From positions 184,083-248,082 of the forward strand of contig NZ_WXVV01000008.1 of NCBI RefSeq assembly GCF_013433315.1: a stretch of 64,000 nt of DNA. Direction: 5' to 3'. The translations under genes were made by a program, and so were the position numbers. This DNA is from Pseudomonas crudilactis (GTDB lineage Bacteria > Pseudomonadota > Gammaproteobacteria > Pseudomonadales > Pseudomonadaceae). Below the pieces are notes generated by a model. It did no database searches. It saw only the letters and a program-made list of their open reading frames with translations, and was not told the DNA's origin. Positions 41,501 to 48,710 of this stretch are shown one piece after another (positions within the stretch are counted from its first letter, which is position 1; each line of letters begins with the position of its first letter).

Positions 41501-41643
41501 ATGATTTCCCAGAGCTGAATTTGTAATGGTCCGACATATTGCCCATCCGGACTTACACCATTCGAGAGCAGAGGTTCCTGTTCCTGCGGTACAGAGATAT
41601 CGGCACTCTCTGATACGCCTTCGAGATTCTTATCCTGTGACAT
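38521..41643 (-). CDS. Ig-repeat protein at the head of the left tc block
   Basis: 1040 aa, no signal peptide or membrane segment. From ~130 onward it is a chain of about nine ~90-residue bacterial Ig-like repeats of the pattern P-x-I-x-x-P, G-x-G-x-P-x-A-x-V, G-x-W, L-x-x-G-x-x-x-x-x-A-x-Q (e.g. PLVEGEGYPDATVRIYQ, IAGSGMANGRVEVFLEG, VVSGFGVPGDTVTVTLA). The first ~130 residues are different (GRHQVWIDYYGPNGYFRN). GGGG/AGAGGGG precedes the ATG by ~7 bp. The first ~1 kb of the gene is A/T-richer than the rest (see findings). It has its own lux-box-like site and lies just upstream of the TcA halves, so a role in the toxin complex or in host attachment is likely but unproven. Confidence 0.8.
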   Translation of the reverse strand: MSQDKNLEGVSESADISVPQEQEPLLSNGVSPDGQYVGPLQIQLWEIIETVDTKSSIIFNIPQSDGRHQVWIDYYGPNGYFRNCLVGEWYPGVQWNEYPATDLPEGNGYYATKWNYKGNWSERRDKRVFVRKLPVITGKDEFAATVYGTGVTSGRLEIVENLTGQSLSPQITGTLSNWSIKLSDGLKPRSYSVKVRHSESGYATRFSTPIIFNYYGVPAITRPKKDDVITQGRPLVEGEGYPDATVRIYQADSRVILYGETKVSANGYWSTTLLQDLPAGRFTFTAQQSYGGSNLPGWAKGVDVFVTTAPVITPPDPGSYQNQVFTVTGSKGALGGTVQVLLDGKEIKVGESLILTGANWSASVEVPAGNTSLVAINVIEGRRSEPSGPRAFKVRPDKFTGVTVEHIDNSIKFSGSAHAGATVVITAPGYAVKPPEAVVATGGQWATTATDWPYGTYNLQIVQKVGDGASGWIESLPFPFTVENKLPNVSELAHTLEYQPTFSGLGNARATVWLWKIDMDEEVAPHRPLTTTGKWTSQATQVWGPTFNRRVRIKQAGDGQETDWVYLDVNIPPLAPGLDDPLEDGLSPRFSGTCWPGAVVSLQYSDEDNVVHKPTVSNDKWTFRRDMAFETGVEHTVTVTQFAAEQTSLPASATFTVRRPMSQPRITYPDPTSKVGRDVTVEGENGMQGAVMQLRDAQFQSPLGPEKTLDADGAWSIDLAGLEFRRYTIDAQQILDERPSERSEHCYFDVVLLPPQITQPTENGKLPRTAKIAGSGMANGRVEVFLEGVSEPLLSNILVNAKGDWEGEVRLPVGRTSIRARQTFVDGNNQRQESDLGDARQYDVVPAAPLIETPTEDDPVGRRTVVSGFGVPGDTVTVTLADATHSLQSSAIVQEDRTWSVTQDFSSLAGGPYVLEAVASLEEFASVEALRPIMLGTFLPTLDAPAAGRWVSHPLQFAGRGREGVGTVVSWYNPDVQWTGPLPIAGDTWHGEATQPLPESGNWYRFRQSLTDEKCDEKISDWVVSARFEVERANPPVEGS

Positions 41644-41711
41644 GAATTTCCCCTCTCTGCCCCGAGCAATGTTTGAGGGGTATATGTACGCAGGGAAATA
41701 AGCAGGTGCCT

Positions 41712-41731
41712 ACCTGTAAAATCTGACAGTC
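41712..41731 (-). promoter_or_regulatory. lux-box-like palindrome before Ig-repeat gene
   Basis: Reads GACTGTCAGATTTTACAGGT on the minus strand: CT-N12-AG with one imperfect arm. It lies 68 bp before the ATG at 41643, almost the same distance as the site before TcB. An A/T-rich TACATATA (41688-41681, minus strand) could be the -10. Confidence 0.62.
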
Positions 41732-41812
41732 CCGACGGATGGTAATTTTTCCCGCATTGCCGTTCAGAGGCTTCCTACAGCCGCCAACACACGGCTACAC
41801 CGAGTTGCGCCA

Positions 41813-42106
41813 TTGCCTACACATCCCTCAGAATCCGCCGGCTTGTGCGCTTGGCTGATGCCCCGTAACTTGATCCGTGCCGCTGCCAATCAGTGGTCGG
41901 GTTTAGTCGCCCGGGGTGTGTCACCAATGTGTATAAGCGTCATCAAGTCGGGAACTCCCTATCCCCCCACTCGATGGTGGCTGTACGCAGGGCGCTTCGG
42001 CGCGCCGGTTTTTGGTGATACCCCCCGGTCGACTAACCTGCGTCCAGCCGCCACCCCTTCGTTTAGTCGCGAAGTGGTGAAGGCCCTCACTACAAGGGTT
42101 ATCACT
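41813..42106 (+). other. Structured leader upstream of DUF6124 gene
   Basis: This 294-bp stretch stays open in the frame of the downstream gene, but its translation (e.g. PPTRWWLYAGRFGAPVFGD) does not look like part of the DUF6124 protein. It holds two copies of GTTTAGTCGC exactly 160 bp apart (41901-41910, 42061-42070) and one complementary CGACTAACC (42030-42038), which could pair with either copy. Together with lux-box site 1 it accounts for the 463-bp gap from 41644 to 42106. It looks like a cis-acting RNA leader rather than coding sequence. Confidence 0.5.
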
Positions 42107-42475
42107 ATGTTCAAAGACACTCCAAATCCCCCCGAAACCGACTCGGTTTCCCCCTATCAATCCAGCGACTCGAAAAAGCTCCACGAGGCCGCCGAAAAAG
42201 CCCTCGACCACTACCTCAAACCCAAACCCGACCCACGCAACTCCGTGGATCGCGGCATGCAGATGTTCATGATCGCGCCCGACCTCAACCCCGAAGCCGT
42301 GGCTATCCAGACCTACGAAACGTTTTCTTCGGTGAGCATTCTGCTGCTCGACCTGGCCGACAGCCTTGAAAACAAGCCGCGACACCTGGCGATGGCGATC
42401 TATCAATTGAGCGAGATGGGTTTGTTGCTGGCGGAGAAGGCGCTGGATAACGAGCGGGCGATTGCCGTTACCTGA
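42107..42475 (+). CDS. DUF6124 family protein
   Basis: 122 aa beginning MFKDTPNPPETDSVSPY, with HEAAEKALDHYL and later YETFSSVSILLLDLADSLE and AIYQLSEMGLLLAEKAL. This matches small pseudomonad proteins annotated as DUF6124 (DUF3077-like), of unknown function and often in several copies per genome. I chose the ATG at 42107, where family similarity starts, over an in-frame ATG at 41813. It is surrounded by the leader described above and a REP pair, and is probably monocistronic. Confidence 0.75.
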   Translation: MFKDTPNPPETDSVSPYQSSDSKKLHEAAEKALDHYLKPKPDPRNSVDRGMQMFMIAPDLNPEAVAIQTYETFSSVSILLLDLADSLENKPRHLAMAIYQLSEMGLLLAEKALDNERAIAVT

Positions 42476-42500
42476 CCTTGGAGAAAGGTTGTCTGTACTG

Positions 42501-42591
42501 ACGTTTTCGCGAGCAACCTCGCTCCCACACTCGAAGCATTTCAACTGAAAGAATGCGGATCACTGTGGGAGCGAGCTTGCTCGCGAAGCTT
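42501..42591. repeat. REP palindrome pair 4
   Basis: REP units at 42503-42530 (a diverged copy, GCGAGCAACCTCGC) and 42563-42589 in opposite orientation, in the convergent gap between the DUF6124 and PilZ genes. Confidence 0.88.
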
Positions 42592-42604
42592 TTGGCGTTT
42601 CCAA

Positions 42605-42964
42605 TCAGGCCGAGGCCGGCAATGGCTGAAAACTGAAGTACTGACGCAACGCCTCAATCAATTGCCCGTATTCCGGCGGTGGCTGTTGCAGGCTGAAACC
42701 GGCGTCGTAGTGCAGCGGGGTCGCGTCTTCGTGGCACCACAGGCAACACGCGGCCAGGTCGATCACCTGTTGGCAACCCTCGCCACAAGGGATTTGCAGC
42801 CGCAAATGGAAGTCCACACCCACCATCATCGGCAACTGGCTGATCAGCATCAGCCCGTCTTCGGACACGTTGCCCAGAAAACCGATGGGTTTGTCGGTGA
42901 TGCTGTTGAACACTCTGAGGAAATACGGCAGCTGATGCCGTTCGATCCGGCGGTCGGTAAACAT
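42605..42964 (-). CDS. PilZ domain protein (probable c-di-GMP binder)
   Basis: 119 aa from MFTDRRIERHQLPYFLRVF. The RxxxR motif (DRRIERHQ) and the NVSEDGLML segment (D/NxSxxG) are the two c-di-GMP-contacting motifs of PilZ. It has three cysteines in a short span (CGEGCQQ, CCLWC). As a single-domain PilZ protein it would act as a cytoplasmic c-di-GMP effector; its target is unknown. A 13-codon longer frame exists but the shorter start fits the family. A diguanylate cyclase gene lies 4 kb away. Confidence 0.85.
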   Translation of the reverse strand: MFTDRRIERHQLPYFLRVFNSITDKPIGFLGNVSEDGLMLISQLPMMVGVDFHLRLQIPCGEGCQQVIDLAACCLWCHEDATPLHYDAGFSLQQPPPEYGQLIEALRQYFSFQPLPASA

Positions 42965-43171
42965 GCGCAGTTCGCCATGCAAGGCTCCATCACAGAGCCG
43001 CATCTTTGCTTCGGAACGTGCCGGTATCGCCGGCCCGCTCTCCCCGCTTCCGGTGTGACGATCACTACGTCGCCGTCACCTGACCACTTGCCAGTCGCAG
43101 GTGTTGCTCCGGGTTTACAGATTCAGCTCTAAATCCGGGTTATTCGACTATAGCTCAGCTTGTACACACGG

Positions 43172-43193
43172 CCAGATTTTGTATGACAACTGT
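43172..43193. promoter_or_regulatory. Palindrome upstream of the PilZ gene
   Basis: ATGACA-AC-TGTCAT in the 231-bp gap between the lipoprotein stop and the PilZ start. The overlapping TTGTATGACAA fits the TNGTNNNACNA operator form of FadR-type GntR regulators. It could be an operator for the PilZ gene. I see no clear terminator in this gap. Confidence 0.35.
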
Positions 43194-43195
43194 CA

Positions 43196-43582
43196 TCAGA
43201 AGCGGGTCGGGCGCACCACGGCTGCCGCACTGCGGGTCGGATAATGGCCCAGGCTCTGCAAGGTTTCCAGACGCGCGCGGGCGCGATAGGCGTATTCGCT
43301 GTTCGGGTACGAAGCAATGATGAACTGGTAGGTCTGCGCCGCGTCGACAAACATTTTCTGCCGCTCAAGGCACTGACCGCGCATCATCGACACTTCCGGC
43401 CACACATACGGGCGGGCACGGCTGGCGCGTTCGACCTTGGACAGTTCGAGCATGACCTGCTCGCAGTTGCCGCGGTCATAGGCGCTGTAGGCGTTGTTCA
43501 AATGATGGTTCATCGACCAACGGGTGCAGCCCGTCACGGCGAGGACGCTGAGGGCAAGGGCGGCAATGGGTACGAATCGCAT
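43196..43582 (-). CDS. TPR-like lipoprotein
   Basis: 128 aa with a lipoprotein signal peptide (MRFVPIAALALSVLAVTGC; lipobox ending at Cys19), so it should be an outer- or inner-membrane lipoprotein facing the periplasm. The mature part has TPR-like helices (HHLNNAYSAYDRGNCEQVML, AAQTYQFIIASYPNSEYAYR), as in BamD-like or YbgF-like proteins. AGGAG lies 8 bp before the ATG. It is divergent from pykA, sharing a 170-bp promoter region. Specific function unknown. Confidence 0.85.
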   Translation of the reverse strand: MRFVPIAALALSVLAVTGCTRWSMNHHLNNAYSAYDRGNCEQVMLELSKVERASRARPYVWPEVSMMRGQCLERQKMFVDAAQTYQFIIASYPNSEYAYRARARLETLQSLGHYPTRSAAAVVRPTRF

Positions 43583-43752
43583 GAGGGTTCTCCTGTCTTG
43601 TGCTCTTTATCGACCCTTGCCGAGAAATCTTCAGAAGTGTTTGCGCCAATCGTCGTGTTCAATAAAGAAAACAATAAGTAGTGCATTCGAACAATGACTA
43701 CACCCCAAGAGCATAGTAGCCTTCGCTAGCGCTTGAACTCAGGAGTCTTTGC

Positions 43753-45204
43753 ATGTCCGTCCGTCGTACCAAAATCGTCGCTACCCTTGGCCCGGCCAGT
43801 AACTCGCCGGAAGTTCTCGAACAGCTGATTCTGGCTGGTCTGGACGTTGCCCGTCTGAACTTCTCCCACGGCACCCCCGACGAGCACAAGGCTCGCGCGA
43901 AGCTGGTGCGTGACCTCGCTGCCAAGCACGGCCGCTTCGTCGCCCTGCTCGGTGACCTGCAAGGCCCGAAAATCCGTATCGCCAAATTCGCCAACAAGAA
44001 GATCGAGCTGAAGATCGGTGACAAGTTCACCTTCTCCACCAGCCATCCGTTGACCGAAGGCAACCAGCAAGTGGTCGGCATCGACTACCCGGATCTGGTC
44101 AAGGACTGCGGCGTGGGCGACGAGCTGCTGCTCGACGACGGCCGCGTGGTGATGCGCGTTGATACCCAAACTGACGATGCATTGCATTGCACCGTGACCA
44201 TCGGCGGCCCGCTGTCCGATCACAAAGGCATCAACCGTCGCGGTGGCGGCCTGACCGCACCGGCCCTGACTGAAAAAGACAAGGCCGACATCAAGCTCGC
44301 CGCCGAAATGGAAGTCGACTACCTCGCAGTGTCCTTCCCGCGTGACGCTGCCGACATGGAATACGCCCGTCAACTGCGCGACGAAGCCGGCGGCACTGCC
44401 TGGCTGGTGGCGAAGATCGAACGCGCTGAAGCCGTGGCCGATGACGAAACCCTCGATGGCCTGATCAAGGCTTCCGACGCGGTAATGGTTGCCCGTGGTG
44501 ACCTCGGTGTGGAAATCGGCGATGCCGAGCTGGTGGGCATTCAGAAGAAAATCATTCTGCACGCACGCCGCCACAACAAGGCTGTGATCGTCGCGACCCA
44601 GATGATGGAGTCGATGATCCAGAACCCGATGCCGACCCGCGCCGAAGTGTCCGACGTGGCCAACGCCGTGCTCGACTACACCGACGCGGTGATGTTGTCG
44701 GCTGAATCCGCTGCCGGGCTGTACCCGCTGGAAGCGGTTCAAGCGATGGCGCGCATCTGCGTCGGCGCTGAAAAACACCCGACCGGTAAAACCTCCAGCC
44801 ACCGCATCGGCAAGGAATTCACCCGCTGCGACGAAAGCATCGCGCTGGCGACCATGTACACCGCCAACCACTTCCCGGGCGTCAAAGCGATCATCGCCCT
44901 GACCGAAAGTGGCTACACCCCGCTGATCATGTCGCGTATCCGTTCCTCGGTGCCGATCTACGCGTTCTCGCCGCACCGCGAAACGCAGGCGCGTGCAGCG
45001 ATGTTCCGTGGCGTGTACACCGTACCGTTCGATCCGGCCTCGCTGGAACCGCATGAAGTCAGCCAGAAGGCGATTGACGAGCTGGTCAAGCGCGGCGTTG
45101 TGGAAAAAGGCGACTGGGTCATCCTGACCAAGGGCGACAGCTACCACACCACCGGTGGCACCAACGGCATGAAGATCCTGCACGTGGGCGACCCGCAGGT
45201 CTGA
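43753..45204 (+). CDS. pykA: Pyruvate kinase (PykA type)
   Basis: 483 aa, as in PykA of pseudomonads. It converts phosphoenolpyruvate and ADP to pyruvate and ATP. Motifs: TLGPASNSPEVL, ARLNFSHGTPDEH, the K+/Mg2+ site VMVARGDLGVEIG, ATQMMESMIQNPMPTRAEVS, and DAVMLSAESAAG. AGGAG precedes the ATG by 8 bp. The gene order from here to fumarase equals P. aeruginosa PA4329-PA4333. A strong terminator follows. Confidence 0.97.
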   Translation: MSVRRTKIVATLGPASNSPEVLEQLILAGLDVARLNFSHGTPDEHKARAKLVRDLAAKHGRFVALLGDLQGPKIRIAKFANKKIELKIGDKFTFSTSHPLTEGNQQVVGIDYPDLVKDCGVGDELLLDDGRVVMRVDTQTDDALHCTVTIGGPLSDHKGINRRGGGLTAPALTEKDKADIKLAAEMEVDYLAVSFPRDAADMEYARQLRDEAGGTAWLVAKIERAEAVADDETLDGLIKASDAVMVARGDLGVEIGDAELVGIQKKIILHARRHNKAVIVATQMMESMIQNPMPTRAEVSDVANAVLDYTDAVMLSAESAAGLYPLEAVQAMARICVGAEKHPTGKTSSHRIGKEFTRCDESIALATMYTANHFPGVKAIIALTESGYTPLIMSRIRSSVPIYAFSPHRETQARAAMFRGVYTVPFDPASLEPHEVSQKAIDELVKRGVVEKGDWVILTKGDSYHTTGGTNGMKILHVGDPQV

Positions 45205-45221
45205 GTGACGCGCTGAAAAAC

Positions 45222-45255
45222 CAAAGCCCCGGCATGTGAGTACCGGGGCTTTTTT
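45222..45255 (+). terminator. Rho-independent terminator of pykA
   Basis: Stem AAGCCCCGG (45224-45232) / CCGGGGCTT (45243-45251) with a 10-base loop and a T run, 18 bp after the pykA stop. Confidence 0.94.
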
Positions 45256-45277
45256 GTTGTCTACGTTGAATCGAAAG

Positions 45278-45451
45278 CCCCTCACCCTAGCCCTCTCCCA
45301 GAGGGAGAGGGAACCGATTGAGGGATATTGCAGAATTGCACCGACCTGATAGCTCTGCGCTGAATCCGACCGGTTCTTTCAAGTCGATGTATAGCGCATT
45401 ACACCTCGGTCGGCTCCCTCTCCCTCTGGGAGAGGGCTGGGGTGAGGGTGG
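45278..45451. repeat. MITE-like element B
   Basis: About 174 bp with inverted ends (CCCTCACCCTAGCCCTCTCC at the left; its inverse GGAGAGGGCTGGGGTGAGGG-like at the right), each containing the smaller palindrome TCCCAGAGGGAGAGGG or its mate. It has no coding capacity and lies between pykA and the enoyl-CoA hydratase gene. It is the simplest, unduplicated copy in the window. Confidence 0.85.
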
Positions 45452-45455
45452 CTTT

Positions 45456-46205
45456 TCAATGCCGCTTGATGAATCCGCTCAACGCCGCCAATGCTTCCGG
45501 CGAGCGCAGCCGTTGGGTGAACAGTACGCCCTCCTCTTCGATCACCCTACGGATCAACTCACGATCCGGCGCCTTCATCAATTGCTTGCTGATACGCACC
45601 GCTTCGGCCGGCAATTCATCGAAGCGCAGCGCCATTTCCCGCGCTTTGCTTAGCGCCGCATCGCCGCTACCCAACGCTTCGGTCGCAATCCCCCACTGCG
45701 CAGCCTGTTCACCGCTGAATCCTTCGCCGAGCAACAACAACTCTGCCGCTTTGGCCTGCCCAAGCAAACGCGGCAGGATCAGGCTGGAGCCGAACTCCGG
45801 GCATAAACCGAGATTGACGAACGGCATGCGCAAGCGCGCATCGCGGGCCACGTAAACCAGATCACAGTGCAGCAGCAATGTCGTGCCAATACCCACCGCC
45901 GCCCCGGCCACGGCAGCGATCACCGGTTTGCGGCACTCCAGCAAATTGAGCATGAAGTGAAACACCGGGCTGTCGAGGTCGCTCGGCGGTTGCTGAATGA
46001 AGTCCGCAATGTCGTTGCCGGCCGTGAAGCATTCAGCACTGCCGGTGATCAGCACGGCGTTGATTTCAGAGTCGTTGTCAGCCTGTTTCAGCGCCTCGGC
46101 GAGACGGCTGTACATGGCACGAGTCAGGGCGTTTTTCTTGTCCGGGCGGTTGAGGCGCAGGGTCAGCAAACCGCGTTCGCGTTCCAGCAGGATGGCTTCA
46201 GTCAT
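45456..46205 (-). CDS. Enoyl-CoA hydratase/isomerase (crotonase) family protein
   Basis: 249 aa. Crotonase features: LLTLRLNRPDKKNALTRAMY, the oxyanion-hole segment SAECFTAGNDIADF, and VIAAVAGAAVGIGTTLLLHCD with NLGLCPEFGSSLILPRL. It is expected to hydrate or isomerise an acyl-CoA, but the substrate is not evident. In this synteny group it corresponds to PA4330. The ATG at 46205 begins the homology; the frame extends to 46409 without support. It lies 29 bp after the reductase gene on the same strand and is probably co-transcribed with it and the diguanylate cyclase. Confidence 0.9.
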   Translation of the reverse strand: MTEAILLERERGLLTLRLNRPDKKNALTRAMYSRLAEALKQADNDSEINAVLITGSAECFTAGNDIADFIQQPPSDLDSPVFHFMLNLLECRKPVIAAVAGAAVGIGTTLLLHCDLVYVARDARLRMPFVNLGLCPEFGSSLILPRLLGQAKAAELLLLGEGFSGEQAAQWGIATEALGSGDAALSKAREMALRFDELPAEAVRISKQLMKAPDRELIRRVIEEEGVLFTQRLRSPEALAALSGFIKRH

Positions 46206-46234
46206 GGCGTGTCTCGCGTCTGAAAGATCAGCGC

Positions 46235-47170
46235 TCAACCACGGCTCAAAAACACATCGGCCAGCAGTTGATTGCGCGGCAATCCGGCCAGATACAGCCG
46301 CCTTGCAAAGGCGTCGACACTGGCCGTCGAGCCGCAGACTAAGGCCAGGGTTTGCCGGGAAACAAGGCGCAGTTGCGCCAAAGCGGCGGCTGACTCGGCC
46401 GCCGTCCACAGCTCGACGCTGAGGTTTTCGCGTTGCGCGGCCAGTGCCGCCAAAGGTTTGGCCAGGTAGTGCGCGTCAGCATCATGGGCCACGTGAATGA
46501 CACGAATGGCGCCCTGATGATCCTGACGCAAGGCTTCGCGCAGAACACCGAACAACGGCCCCAGACCGGTGCCGGCAGCGAGCAGCCACAGCGGTCGGTT
46601 GTGCCAGTCAGGGTCGTAATGCAAGGCGCCGCCACGCAGTTCGCCGAGGCGGATCGCGTCGCCGATCTGCAGGCGCCGCGCGGCATCGCTGAATTCGCCG
46701 GGCTGGCGGCAATCGAGGTGGAATTCGAGAAAGCGGTCTTCTTCCGGCAGACTGGCCAGCGAATACGGCCGGGCGATGTGCTCGATCCACAGCACCAGAT
46801 GTTGCCCGGCGCTGTAGCGCAACGGCCGCTGCGGGGTCAGGCGCAAACGCAACACGCCGTCGCTCAGCCAGTCAAGCGCCTCGACCACGGCCGGGCGACC
46901 GTCGGTCAGCGGATCGAAGGTGTGCACCTGCAAGTCTTCGGTTACCTGACACTGACAGGCCAGTCGCCAGCCCTGTTGCCGCTGTTCAGCGCTCAACGCA
47001 TCCGGACGGTTATCCGCCGGCAGACCTTGCACGCATTGCACCAGACACGCATGACAGCTGCCGGCGCGGCAGCTGTAGGGCACGGCGACACCACGCTGAT
47101 TGAGGGCATCGAGCAGGTTGCTGCCCGCCGCCACTGACCATTGCTGTTCACCGACGCGAAGTTCAGGCAT
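46235..47170 (-). CDS. 2Fe-2S ferredoxin / FAD-NAD(P)H oxidoreductase
   Basis: 311 aa. The N-terminal plant-type ferredoxin domain has CRAGSCHAC plus a later cysteine (RLACQCQV) for the [2Fe-2S] cluster. It is followed by an FAD domain (RPYSLAS) and an NAD(P) domain (LWLLAAGTGLGPLFGVLREA). This arrangement is that of electron-transfer reductases for oxygenases; the partner is not in the window. It corresponds to PA4331. The ATG at 47170 lies within the end of the diguanylate cyclase gene (8-bp overlap), which implies coupled translation. Confidence 0.92.
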   Translation of the reverse strand: MPELRVGEQQWSVAAGSNLLDALNQRGVAVPYSCRAGSCHACLVQCVQGLPADNRPDALSAEQRQQGWRLACQCQVTEDLQVHTFDPLTDGRPAVVEALDWLSDGVLRLRLTPQRPLRYSAGQHLVLWIEHIARPYSLASLPEEDRFLEFHLDCRQPGEFSDAARRLQIGDAIRLGELRGGALHYDPDWHNRPLWLLAAGTGLGPLFGVLREALRQDHQGAIRVIHVAHDADAHYLAKPLAALAAQRENLSVELWTAAESAAALAQLRLVSRQTLALVCGSTASVDAFARRLYLAGLPRNQLLADVFLSRG

Positions 47171-48281
47171 CGACGTTCTCCCACGCCGCGGCACAACGAT
47201 TGCGCCCGTCACGTTTGGCTCGGTACAGCGCCTGATCGGCACGCTGCAAGGCGTCGTCGAGGTCATCACCCAGTTCCAGCAGGGTCATGCCCGCCGACAG
47301 ACTGAGGTTGCGCACGCTCAGCCCCACCAGCTCGACATCGGTGAAGGCGATGCGCAGACGCTCGCAGCAAGCGGTCAAGCGTTCGGCATTGCAATCGGGC
47401 AGCAGCACCACGAATTCTTCGCCACCATAACGCGCCAATACATCGCCGTCGCGCAGACACGCCTGCGCAACGCCGGCGAATGCCTGCAGCACCTGATCGC
47501 CGGCAGCATGACCGTGCAGATCATTGATGCGTTTGAAATGATCGAGATCGATCAACGCCAGGCCGTGCACCACGTCGTTGTCCATCGCATTCAGCTCACG
47601 CGAGGCCAGGCGCAGAAAGTGCCGGCGATTGAACAACCCGGTCAATTCGTCGGTGGCGACCAGGTCTTCGAGCTGACGCATCATCCCGCGCAGGGTGTCC
47701 TGATGCGCCTGCAAGGCAAACCGGCGCTGGCGCTGGCGTTGCCGCGAGACTTGAACGAAGCGCGCGTAAAGCACCAGCCACGCCAGCACCATCGCCAGAA
47801 TGCACACCTGCAAGGCGGCGAGCGCAGGGTCGGGCAAGAGGAAGTGATAGCCGTCCCACAGCGTGATCGCGCAGAAACTGAAGAACACCAGCAGGGCGCA
47901 GCGGATGAAGGCCCGTCGACTGAGATGGAACAGGCCGAACAGCAGAATCAGCACGTAGAACACCAGAAAGGCGCCACGGGCTTCATCCAGATGCGCGATC
48001 AGCCAGGTCTGCCAGCCCAGTCCGAGCAGCACTTGCACTTCGGTCAGGCTGGGGTCGGCAAAGCGTTGGTTGCGCCCGCTCCAGAACATTGCGAACAGCG
48101 TCGCCTGACTGATTACCACCAGCGCGCTGCCGATGGCCACGGAACTCAGGGACTGGCCGTAATGACCGGCGAAAAACGCCAGCCACAGCAGCAGCAAAGC
48201 CAATCCGTAGGTGGCCGCAGCAAGGGCGAAACGTTTAAGCAAAAGACGTTGAATGGCGTTATGGGTCAATCGTTGACTCAC
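47163..48281 (-). CDS. Membrane diguanylate cyclase (position of SadC)
   Basis: 372 aa. About five or six membrane segments fill residues ~20-175 (FALAAATYGLALLLLWLAFF, LVFYVLILLFGLFHL, LVFFSFCAIT, VCILAMVLAWLVLYA). A GGDEF domain follows, with TDELTGLFNRRHF, active-site RYGGEEF and an I-site RDGD five residues before it. It should therefore make c-di-GMP and be product-inhibited. Gene order places it where P. aeruginosa has SadC (PA4332), a regulator of biofilm and motility, but SadC is over 100 residues longer, so orthology is likely but not certain. The start is GTG at 48281 with a weak ribosome site. Confidence 0.88.
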   Translation of the reverse strand: MSQRLTHNAIQRLLLKRFALAAATYGLALLLLWLAFFAGHYGQSLSSVAIGSALVVISQATLFAMFWSGRNQRFADPSLTEVQVLLGLGWQTWLIAHLDEARGAFLVFYVLILLFGLFHLSRRAFIRCALLVFFSFCAITLWDGYHFLLPDPALAALQVCILAMVLAWLVLYARFVQVSRQRQRQRRFALQAHQDTLRGMMRQLEDLVATDELTGLFNRRHFLRLASRELNAMDNDVVHGLALIDLDHFKRINDLHGHAAGDQVLQAFAGVAQACLRDGDVLARYGGEEFVVLLPDCNAERLTACCERLRIAFTDVELVGLSVRNLSLSAGMTLLELGDDLDDALQRADQALYRAKRDGRNRCAAAWENVDA

Positions 48282-48416
48282 CGTGCGATAAGAGGCTGAC
48301 CGAGTGTCCTACTCTACAGACCGGCTGCCACTTTAGTGGCGTAGTCGATAAATGACCACCGATTTTCGGGCTCGAAATTTGACGTCAAAAGTGTGGCCTG
48401 CGTGTACCGCCAAAAG

Positions 48417-48625
48417 CCCCTCACCCTAACCCTCTCCCAGAGGGAGAGGGGACTGACCGAGTCGATTGCTGGAGATACGCCGACCTGAAATACCGAGCCG
48501 AACTCAGATCTGAACAGCATGAAATTCGACTCCCTTTCCCCGAGCTGAACTCAGGTCTGAACAGCACGAAGATCGGCTCCCTTTCCCCCTCGCCCACCTG
48601 GGGGTGAGGGCTGGGGTGAGGGGGT
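48417..48625. repeat. MITE-like element C with partial internal duplication
   Basis: Inverted ends as in elements A, B and D. Inside, a 47-bp segment is repeated imperfectly (AACTCAGATCTGAACAGCA at 48501 and its variant at 48548). It lies in the 566-bp gap between the diguanylate cyclase and fumarase. The rest of that gap (48626-48847) holds the fumarase promoter; no small gene is supported. Confidence 0.83.
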
Positions 48626-48710
48626 AAATCCGGAAATGCAAACCCGCTGGCCGATATTCGCCCACCCATGCGACCAACGAATGACTGCCGGCGCGTGTAT
48701 GCCCCACCGA

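Noticed and set aside
25842..41643. Tailocin or prophage structural genes
   Set aside because: The large beta-rich proteins suggested phage fibres at first, but there is no tail tube, baseplate, holin or integrase gene, and TcA signatures are clear in the same operon.
43726..45285. 519-codon frame antisense to pykA
   Set aside because: Same reason: pyruvate kinase is unambiguous on the plus strand.
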